Origin: Thamnaconus septentrionalis
Taxonomy: Eukaryota; Chordata; Actinopteri; Tetraodontiformes; Monacanthidae
NCBI GenBank assembly: GCA_009823395.1
Contig: CM020520.1
Span: forward strand, 3,138,501-3,202,500
Direction: 5' to 3'
DNA: 64,000 bases
Under the pieces are notes generated by a model. The model saw only the letters and a list, made by a program, of their open reading frames with translations, made no database searches and was not told where the DNA came from. The position numbers were made by a program, and so were the translations under genes. This document shows, in pieces, positions 34,571 to 64,000 of the stretch (the first letter of the stretch is position 1; each line of letters opens with the position of its first letter).

Positions 34571-34661
34571 TGTATGTGGGTGAATAAATTACGTCAACAT
34601 GCCGCTCAAGACACCCAGCAGGAAAGAGAGGCGGAAACTGTACAGCTCGCTGGCTGGAGAG
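34571..34661 (+). other. Candidate small exon with a basic N-terminal ORF
   Basis: An acceptor-like 'cctctctgcag' ends at 34570 and a strong donor GAG|GTAAGA lies at 34662. Between them an ATG at 34599 opens 21 codons in phase 0 (MPLKTPSRKERRKLYSSLAG then Glu). It could be exon 2 of a transcript starting in the CpG patch at 33550-33850. No family recognised, and no convincing next exon found. Confidence 0.3.
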
Positions 34662-35010
34662 GTAAGAAACATTTTTATTCAACTAAAACGGAAATCCAAA
34701 TACTTTCACCGAGTTTACTGTGTAGTATCGTTTTAACTTGGATAACAACGTTCTGTCGCCATCCAGTGGCCAAACTATTCAACTACACATACCTGCCCAA
34801 CGTCATCTTTTTCTACCTTTATCAAATTGAGAGGACACGGCTACAGTTTGGCTATGAGTCAGCAAAAGGTGCAAAGAAGTTAAACACACAATACACATGT
34901 ATATCTTCTATCTGGATCTTATGTGTAAAAACATTTTTTAACATATAAGAGAGTTGATTTTAACTAACTAAAATTCAACATGCAGGTGCAAGTGGATGTT
35001 TCCATATTGA

Positions 35011-35024
35011 TCACTAGAGGGCGC
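35011..35024 (+). promoter_or_regulatory. CTCF-like motif between plppr4 and plppr5
   Basis: TCACTAGAGGGCGC fits the vertebrate CTCF core (CCASYAGRKGGC type). A second CTCF-like match in opposite orientation lies near 35685-35700 (revcomp CAGAAGGTGGCGC). Binding cannot be shown here. Confidence 0.4.
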
Positions 35025-36092
35025 GTCCTGCTCACAGAAAATAGGAGCGGATTGAGTTTTTTACTCAAACAAACGCTGTCGACCTAAATTAAAAGCAGAA
35101 CTGAGACGTTCCTGTGACAATCAGAACCACAATCACAATCACTTGAGTTACTGTCCAGTCCAGATGTACCACAGGCTCCGTCAATTGAAATTGTAATTCC
35201 AAACAGTTGCCACTCCGTTCAAATCTATTGAGAGTTGCAGCATCTTATCATGACCTACCGAGGGAAGATGACAGCAACGTCCCGTCGAGCGCACTGCTCA
35301 ACACTTCAACCCACACTGCATGAATGAATGCATGGATTCTACTGGCTGCTCCACCGGCAATCTACGAACAACAACGGGAAACAAACAGGAAGTAGTTCTT
35401 ACTTAGGTTATTGGAGGAAATCCCAACTTTTTAAACACGGACACTGCCATCTAGTGTTCATCTGGGTGCAGTACAGGGTGAAAAATTTCCACATTGTGCA
35501 AACGTGTAAAAATTCACAGACAGAGCCCACTGTGGCCCCGCCAGTCAGAATGTTTGCCCGTCCCTGGGTCAAACCTTTGCAAATGCACACTGCAAAAGAA
35601 CCATGCAGTGAACTGTGCATTTAGCAAACAGAACACATAAAGCAATGATGCAGAAGATGCAGACATTTCTCAGTGAGCGTCAGAGCGCCACCTTCTGTCC
35701 AGTGGAGCCTCTGTTTTCTGTGGAGCTGGTGAGATGAGTGGATGATGTGTGCAGTGCGGCCCTCATGGTGATGTATGCGGTGGTTTCCCCGAGATTCCCC
35801 GCCGCTGCACCTGCATATTCATCATGCTGCCTCTGCCCTCCCCTGCTGGCAGACAGATGGCAGCAACATACAGTGAGTGAGTGCATCTATCTCTGCGGAG
35901 GAGGAGGAGGGCGGTTGATTGACTGTGGTTGATGCAGGCAAAGTGATGAATCTGCTCTGACGCAGCAGCTTCACTCCTCACTCTCCCTCAGACCACCCGA
36001 GTGGTTAATTGGATTTTTTTAAACTACTTGTGACCCTCATTCAATAATAAACGGGTGTCAACATGTGTGACGGGACAGAGCAGCTGTTACGA

Positions 36093-36179
<87 letters not shown>
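36093..36179. repeat. (CT)n-(CA)n compound microsatellite
   Basis: About nine CT units followed by about 34 CA units. Confidence 0.95.
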
Positions 36180-36181
<2 letters not shown>

Positions 36182-38993
36182 GCTTCTTCAAGTGACAAGC
36201 CACAGATTGAACTGCGGACAAAGGGTTTTTGTTCTTTGTTAAGAGGGTTAGGAGTCAATGAGTCTGGATCAGGATGCTGATGCTTTGATGGTGCTGCTGA
36301 TGGTGCATCCAGGAGGACCAGAGTGTGAGGCAGAGAGTTCAGATCAGATCAACTGATCATTTCATTTAGGGCATTTACGAAGCTCCACTATTATTTCCTA
36401 CTACTGCTCCCCTTGTGGACTTTTCGAGGAACTGCAACCAAAGAATAATGGCGAGGACAAGAGGCTTGCGCTTAGCCGCACTCCTCTCTGGAGGCTTTAC
36501 AACAGAGGACTCCAGTTTCAACAGTGACGACTTGTCTTCTTTTGCCGCCTCGCAGGAAAACACAGAGTACTCGCTTCAGCTTTTAAAAGTCTGAATTATG
36601 AATTTTCCTCTGGAAAAACCGAGTTTGTCACATGAGACGCAGCTTCCATTTAAAACTCTCAGAGTTAGGCGTGCGGAGGTGGAGGAGCCCCCCTCCTCTT
36701 CCTCCTGCTTGAACGCCACAAATTATCTTCATTGAGGAACAGAGGGGCCCTGTAGGGGCGGCGGTGGCGTCCTCAACGGCGGCCACTCGTGAGAACGACA
36801 CAGCATGAAATTTTTATGAAGTGTGACAAGCCGGATCAGCTCAGGCTGAAGATGCCATTTTCAAGTTGTTTAGGGATGTTTTTGCTTTTTCCTCAACCCC
36901 CCCCACCCACTCCCACATCCGGAACCATCATCCACTGTATCTGGGAGTCGTGGCCGTGTTGCTGCTCCTTGTGCCTGTTCTAGCAACAGACTGAGCTTGA
37001 TGTGCGTATCAAAGTGATGTGTCTGCCTCTTAGCTGATGCACTTTTTAAAAAAAAAGAAGTATTTTATTTTTTTCCCCTTCACGCTCGGCTCTCTGATCT
37101 ATTGACTGTATCTAGGTCGCAGCGCCGCCTGTGGCATCACGGTGCAATAAAACACAATGTAAGCATTTTCTCCTGTTCCACGCGTCTCACATTACAGAGC
37201 CAGTCAGTCGGGGGGAGTGTTGATCACTGATGAATCTGACCGAACAAAGCACAGAGCACAGTCTGTCCCGTCTACAACTGGAGTCTTGTGATGCACTGGG
37301 GAAAATAAACAGTCATCTCAGTTAATATCTTTACACTGAGAGCAGCTTCTCCCCCATCATGACACTGACCACATGATGGAAAAGTGCAATCTTATCTTGG
37401 ATCTCCCGTCGTGCGATCCTGGAGATGCAGACGCAGAGAGTTGAGATGTGACTGGTGGGAACGGGTGGGGTTGCAGTGGGGTTGCAGTGGGTTGGGGTGT
37501 GGGGGCAGGAGGACGTCCGAGAGGGGTCGTCTGGGTCGCTTGATGATCTTGTGCGTCTTGACAGGAAGTCGGTGGGGCAGAGGGCTGGCGGAGGCCCTGT
37601 GGCGGCCGGGATCTGGTCGACGGGAACGACTGGCAGAGCAGGAGCCTTGTTTCCCACGCAGATGGTGGAAACTCTGACGACTTGCATCATCATTTTCAGC
37701 CTGGTTTGCAGTCGTCGTAACTAACACATGCATGTAATTGCTTTGCCGCCATGGGACGTTGTTAAGCTCGCGGCTGAGAGCCCCGGTCAGCGGTGCGACT
37801 CCGGTAATAACCATCCGTCTGCAGACGAGACTTTAATGATGTGCAGTAGCCTGACCTCACACCTCCTCCTCCACCTCCTCCTTCACTGCGCATGCATCGT
37901 TTTCGGTGCAACAGTATTCATCATGTTTCCCCCCCTCCAAATTCAAATGACACTCTGGACACGTTCCGAGATTAAACATTTGATCTGCTGGCTAACCAGC
38001 CAATTAGAAAATCCGCGGCCACATAACAGCGTTGGCAGCCGGTCAATAGAGGCCGGCGTACTGCTCATCATGAGTCACAAAGCTTAATTAAGAATCTGCA
38101 AAGGCTAATCAATACCTGTAATGGGCGTCTGACACGGCTGGTGTTGAAAGCCGAGCATAATTGGCCCATCAGAATGCAGGCCGTCCACCCGTTCCCAACA
38201 AAAACATTCCACCGACAGGAGACAGGACGTCTCCCAGGTTCAGGTCTGCTCACCGCTTCAAGTTCAAGTTTCAATCACTTTTGACTTGGCAGAATCTTGG
38301 GGGGGAAAAGAAAAGGATTTGAGCTGTTTTTCCGGTCACCAGTGGCGCTCGTTAAACTGTCTCCTCTGGCCAGATTTCCAGTGCGATCAGCTCGCCGCCG
38401 AGCCAAAGAGAAGCTGACATGTTGTTGCGATACATGTTGAAAACACGGCTCTGTGTTCGGGCCCTTTAGAAGTTACTCACGGCGCGTGCATGCACGCAAA
38501 CGTCCCCGGCTCCCTCGCCAGTCGCCGCTGCTCACCCGCGTCCAAAAATCTCTGTGATCCGTTGTGGCACCAACGCTGTTAGCTGCCTCCTGCATGACCC
38601 GCGTGAGTCTGCTCTCATGCAGCAAAAACAAAATGAGGATGAATGGTTAGGAAAGTTGTAAGAGTTGTGCAGAAGAGCGGCAGTGCGACTGGAGGTTTTT
38701 ATTGTCTGAATCTGCACAAAGCTGCACGGAAGCAGTGGTAAACACAAAGGTGCAATGTTTTTTGTGTCTATTAGCTACAGAAACAGGCGTGCAAACAAAG
38801 TTGGCTGAGCTAAGATGAGCGTCTGGCGGGTCCAGAGTCAATAATGTTCTCATGTAACCTGTGAAAGTGTTTGCAGACTGGAAAAAAAGCAAAAACATCA
38901 TTTAGTTTCTGTGCATCAAAAGCTGTTTTTGTTCTCCTCTCTCTGCCCGGTTTTGCTTCACGGCAGAGAAGATGAGCGTTTTCATCTGATCCA

Positions 38994-39024
<31 letters not shown>

Positions 39025-39409
39025 CCCCGTCAACTGCTAGCAGCGCCGCACTGTGCAGCGAGACGCTGGTATTCAGCGGAGAGCAGAGCTCATTAGTCGC
39101 TCTCCAGGGAGAAGGCGCAGGACGGCGCTCAGCTGCGCAGAAGACACAAAAGAACAAAAACCTGTAACGCTGCGTCTTTAACCTCTTCCCTGCCTCTCAC
39201 ATCTGCTGTGTGCACCGCTTTTCTTTTTTTTCTCCCACCGCCGAGCGTCTGAAGACGGTGGTTACATGTATTGTCACGCACCCCTCGCTGGGTCACCTGA
39301 TGTGGAAAGTGTCGTTGAATAAGCCACCAGGTGATTGCTGGGACGGTTAAAAATGCTGCAGCAGGAGGCCATGATTGGGTTTGAGTGGTGAGGTGCATCC
39401 ATTGGGCCA

Positions 39410-39690
39410 CAGAGCATCCATCCATCCATTCATCCCTCCATCCATCCATCCATCCATCCATCCATTTTCAATACCTGCTTCTTCCTGAGCTCAGGGTCTT
39501 GGGGCTCTGCTGGAGCCTCTCCCAGTTGTCATTGGGTGAAGTTAGGGGACAAGTGGCCACTTTATTAGGGTCACATAGAAAGATCAACAACCATTTGCAC
39601 ACACACACACACCTACAGACAATTTAGAGTTTCCAATTCACCTCATATGCATGTTTTTGGATTGCTGGAGGAAGCCGGAGAACATTCACA
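39410..39690 (+). repeat. L2-like non-LTR retroposon 3' region with (ATCC)n tail
   Basis: An ATCC run (39416-39464) followed by 'cttcttcctgagctcagggtc', 'ctggagcctctcccagttgtcattggg', a CA run, 'acagacaatttagagtttccaattcacct' and 'catgtttttggattg...aggaagccggag'. These phrases occur in this order in a very common fish repeat, usually assigned to L2/Maui-type LINE tails. The family name is from memory. Confidence 0.7.
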
Positions 39691-40999
39691 ATATATCAGA
39701 GGAGATGGATTTGGACTGACTGGGTCACATGTGCACATATAAATAAATTTGAGACGCCTTTGGTTGTGATTTAGCGCAAATAAAAGTTGACTGATTGATT
39801 GAACAAGATTTTTTTTCACTTAAAATGAAATCACAAAACACAAACTCACAAAAAGTGAAACAACCAAAGTTGAGGGGCGGCGACGAGCAGTGAATGAAAA
39901 TGTCACGCTGACACAGACGACTCGTCCCGGCAGCTGTAAATGAGCTGTTAAAACGCTGCTGATTGCCCTGCAGGTGCACGAGTGCGTCCCGTCTAATTGG
40001 CGCCTCATCAGCGGCAGAGACGACGACTCCTGATTGGCCGTGCGGCTGGTGCGGCGGGGGGGGGGGCTACCTGCTTTGCGATTGGCTGAATTGGAGGCGT
40101 CTTTCTGCGTGATTGACTGCTCGTCCGTGCGTGTGAGAGCACGAGAGCGCGCACGTGTTAATGTGCGAGGAAAGGAAAAAAAAGACAGTCGACGAGCTGG
40201 ATTAGCACGTCTCCGTATGCCCAGATTACTGTTAGTGTGCCGTCTTCACAAGTCTATTAATAGTGGAATTTTTTTCCATCTACATATCTTGTCTCACTGC
40301 TGCTGTAACCACCACTTTTCATTGGACATGCAATATTCATTGTTTCACATGCTAAAACATGTGCTCAATGCATTTTTAATGACAATTTGCAGTCACAAAA
40401 GGCAGCAAAATTCCTTCCTCGGATACAAATTGCTCTTTTCATTATTTTGATTAATATTGTTATGGTCATTATTAATAAACCACTGCAACCCGTTTTAGCC
40501 AGAATTTGTGAAAATACACATTTTTGAGGGTCTTTCCTATAAATTAGCAATTTTTTTTTACCCATTTTTTTTTTTTTTAACTTAAAGTCACATCTAAAAT
40601 AAAAGATCTAGAAAGAACCATTCAATAGATGCTCCTCATTATCGCCCCGTGTTTACACCAGGGATCGACCCTGCGCGCACGCTGTAATTAACCCCTCTCT
40701 GATGATGCAATCAGCCGGAAGAAAAAGGGAGTGAAGTCCTAATATTGTGCGTTGCAGGGCGTGATGCCAGCGGCGTGTTGACTTGACCTAGTTAGCATTA
40801 AGAGGGGAGAGAGAGGGAGCGAGGGGGACGCAGTGACACGGTGACGGCAGCCATTCGTCAGGGCCGCCACAGCGCCGCCACCTCAGTCGACGCTCACTGC
40901 GCCCTGCGTGTCATCATCGGCCGCGCCGCCGTCCCTCCCACATCCACAGTGCTTTATTCCTCTTCCTTTTCCTTCAGGTTTTATTTTCGGGGGAAGAGA

Positions 41000-41217
41000 C
41001 AGAGTTGGAAGATGATAAAAGAGAGGAGGCTGTAAACAGAGGGCTAAATACGCCGTTATTTCTTTCCCCCTGGAGGTCTAGAGAGGCTACATCAGTCTGG
41101 CATTGAGGAGAAAAGACACTGTGGAGGATGTGAATGGCAGAATATGAGACCTTGAAATGTCAGTTCATCATTTCCATCCAAGCGTCTGTGTGACTATTTT
41201 ATTCAGTGTTTCCTGTT

Positions 41218-41273
<56 letters not shown>

Positions 41274-41767
41274 CATACGTGTTAAGAAAGGGGGGGGGTT
41301 GCAGCCTCCTCCTCCTCCTCCTCCTCCTCCTCCTCACACACCCACCGTGTCTCTCTCCTCCCCACTCTCTCTCTCTCTCGCTCTCTCTTTCTGCTGCTGC
41401 TCTGTCACACGCACACACACTCCGTCACACTCTCACGGCGGTCGGTTGCAGCAGCAGCAGCAGGCGGAGAGAGATAGCGAGAGGGAGAGAGAGACAGAGA
41501 GGAGAGAGAGACAGAGAGGGAGAGAGAGACGAGAGCCTCCGCTGCCGCCGCCGCCACAGAGCGACTCCTTGCGTGCAGCCGAGGCATCATGAGGCGATCA
41601 GCTGGAGTCGGTACCGCCGGCGAGGAGGAGCAGGGCTCTGGTTAGAGGAGGGAGGGAGGGAAGGAGGGGTGGTGGTGGGGAGGAGGAGGAGGGTCGAGGG
41701 GGGCAGCGAGAGAGAGGGAGGAAATAGCCTGGTTCTAATTAAATGCCTTCCGCTCTCCGTCTGCATC
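41000..41767 (+). promoter_or_regulatory. plppr5: plppr5 promoter and 5' leader region
   Basis: GC-rich region before the plppr5 start, broken by a (CA)n at 41219-41270, a (CCT)n at 41307-41335 and CT/GA tracts up to 41540. The frame of plppr5 is open far upstream of its ATG, so an N-terminal extension cannot be excluded. None of the upstream sequence resembles the short mammalian extension. Confidence 0.45.
41219..41270. repeat. plppr5: (CA)n in the plppr5 leader region
   Basis: About 26 CA units, roughly 500 bp upstream of the plppr5 ATG. Confidence 0.95.
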
Positions 41768-62405
<20,638 letters not shown>

Positions 62406-62499
62406 CGTGGAGTCGGCCGTGTGGCAGACCCACTGGACGTCCACGCTCTTCACCGTCCAACCAAATTAGACAGAGGGCAATGCTTCTGACCAGTTTTGT

Positions 62500-62534
<35 letters not shown>

Positions 62535-63900
62535 TGGTCCACGGTATGTTGTTCTATGTTGTCTCTCTGTCCAACCCCCCTCCTGCCCCACCTCCCTCCC
62601 CATGCCCTCTGTCCAACCCCCCCCTTCCCATGCCCTCTGTCACAGCTTCACTTACGTATATGAGAGAAAACAAAAGAAAATCCAGAAAAAAGAAAGAGGC
62701 GTCACTCAGTCAGTCGGCAGCCTCTGCTCTCTTCACCTATGCACTTGCTCGAAATTCCTTCTCTGACTGCCTGATGTTGGCCTCTGCGAGGGGGAAACCC
62801 TCCAGCAGAAATGTTGCACCATGAAAAAGAAGCTTGAAATTGAAAAAAAAATATATGCGATATATAAAATCCAAGAAAAGAACTGGATGCTGTCATCCCA
62901 CCTCTGCCTCGAGGGGCAGATATTTTCATTTTGCCAACTTATTTTGCAAATCAACGTAAAAAAAAAAAAAAAAAAAAAAAAATCCTGACACTAGTGGCAG
63001 GCTGCTGTATAGCATTTAAACTGTAGAAACTGGCCCAAACAATCGTCAGGGGGGCGGGCAGATGTGAAAGTTTGCAAACTTCCACATTTAAAACTTTGAT
63101 GTTAGCACTAAACTTTTGTTTTGCACTCTCTTACAATCTGACTTCATAGTCATAGGATCATTTATGTCCTCAGAGGACGTAAAGAAGCTCGTCCAAACTT
63201 GATCAGGTCAAAGTTCGTGCGTGCAAATCCGCAACTGAGTCGTTTCCTCCTCTTTTTCTCAGAGAAACAAATGAATATATTATTCATATCCCAAAAAAAT
63301 CAATCATGGACACACGGAGAGGAGAGGGGCCGTCTTCACGCTGGGGTCTGGGGGGGAGGCGGCCTCTGCGGTTATATATCACAGCCAATCAGGGCACAAG
63401 CATCTCTGATCATCATCTTGGTTTCAGTGCATCAACATGGAGACAATGAAAAACTGGTTTCAGTTCATGTTTATATGTACAAAAGCATTTTTTATGCCTC
63501 AATAGAGACATAACGCTGTTTCTTTTGAATATACGTTTAATATTTGTAGTTCTAGTTAATTAAAACAGTCACATGTTTATTATGGCCTGGTCCTTGGTGT
63601 CATAAATGGCTTAATCTTGCATTAATCGATATTTATGTGCAAGCCACAGCCTGTTCTTCCCTCGACTGTTGTTGTTCTTTGTTCCTTTTTTGATGAAAAG
63701 CATTTCCATGACACACATTTTGGAATATTATTGGATCGTCAGTGTAAAATATTTGACTGAGTTAGTTAGTTAGCTAGTTAATAATCAACTGCAAAAATAA
63801 TCAAACTGGCAACCAGACAGCAGAGTGCAGATGCAATCAAATCCAGTCTGCGTGATTCTATGTCCCCTAGTGGTCAATAAAAAGATAATTTAGCTTTAAA
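62406..63900 (+). other. plppr5: Probable plppr5 3' untranslated region
   Basis: Contains (GT)n at 62503-62532, C-rich repeats, A runs at 62841 and 62958-62982, and then AT-rich sequence. The first good AATAAA is at 63876-63881, so the 3'UTR may be about 1.5 kb. Confidence 0.45.
63876..63881 (+). terminator. plppr5: Candidate polyadenylation signal of plppr5 (long 3'UTR)
   Basis: AATAAA following the phrase 'cccctagtggtc', about 1.47 kb after the stop of the canonical terminal exon. Confidence 0.4.
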
Positions 63901-64000
63901 ATGTTTGGTGATGGATTAATTTTTCTGTTTTCCGAGCAGTTGAAGCGAGTGGCAACATGGACAACGACTAACATGATGCAACTCACGCAGTGCCGGTGCG

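Larger units (their letters stand above)
32206..40990. other. Interval between the divergent plppr4 and plppr5 promoters
   Basis: No known protein gene. It contains T/A runs (32560-32720), (GT)n at 32911-32942 and 38996-39023, (CA)n at 36111-36179, a CpG-rich patch at 33550-33850, two L2-like repeat fragments, several CTCF-like motifs and a CpG-rich patch at 39990-40160. Enhancers shared by the two neuronal genes would be expected here, but none can be shown from one sequence. Confidence 0.6.

Overview
The window is vertebrate nuclear DNA, almost certainly from a teleost fish. Three intron-containing genes have vertebrate exon structures, GT-AG splice sites and AATAAA signals. The introns are short to moderate. 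(CA)n, (CT)n and (CAG)n tracts are very dense, and several copies of the ATCC-tailed L2-like repeat common in fish are present. No prokaryotic features were seen.

Layout. Positions 1-3,900 are mostly non-coding, with one minus-strand exon (1473-1602) encoding the N-terminus of a type II membrane protein; phex is the best candidate. Positions 3,983-9,865 (+) hold a complete 11-exon mbtps2 (site-2 protease, 499 aa), with its poly(A) signal at 10,259. Positions 10,546-16,570 are a 6 kb inverted-repeat locus: two homologous arms of about 1.1-1.2 kb face each other around a core that contains tandemly duplicated, splice-site-bounded segments and poly(A) signals. It looks like two convergent, related transcription units of unknown identity. 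Two further candidate exons lie at 16,719-17,085. Positions 17,110-31,641 (-) hold plppr4 (7 coding exons), with a 3'UTR of about 2.9 kb and a terminal exon whose homology changes frame about five times. Positions 31,642-41,767 are the 10 kb interval between the divergent plppr4 and plppr5 promoters; it holds CpG-rich DNA, CTCF-like motifs and a possible unannotated transcript. Positions 41,768-62,405 (+) hold plppr5, with five shared exons and two alternative terminal exons. The rest is 3' flank.

Function. mbtps2 encodes the intramembrane zinc protease that releases SREBP and ATF6 fragments. plppr4 and plppr5 encode six-pass lipid-phosphatase-related proteins of neurons that lack catalytic residues. 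Their head-to-head order matches the mammalian pair, but having mbtps2 beside plppr4 does not (mbtps2 is X-linked in mammals).

Most promising for new biology: the 10.5-16.6 kb convergent inverted locus; the alternative plppr5 terminal exon, which encodes an acidic-then-amphipathic-basic tail; and a near-perfect 65-nt hairpin in plppr5 intron 3. All exon calls were made by eye from splice sites, phase and remembered family sequences. No alignment or transcript data were available.
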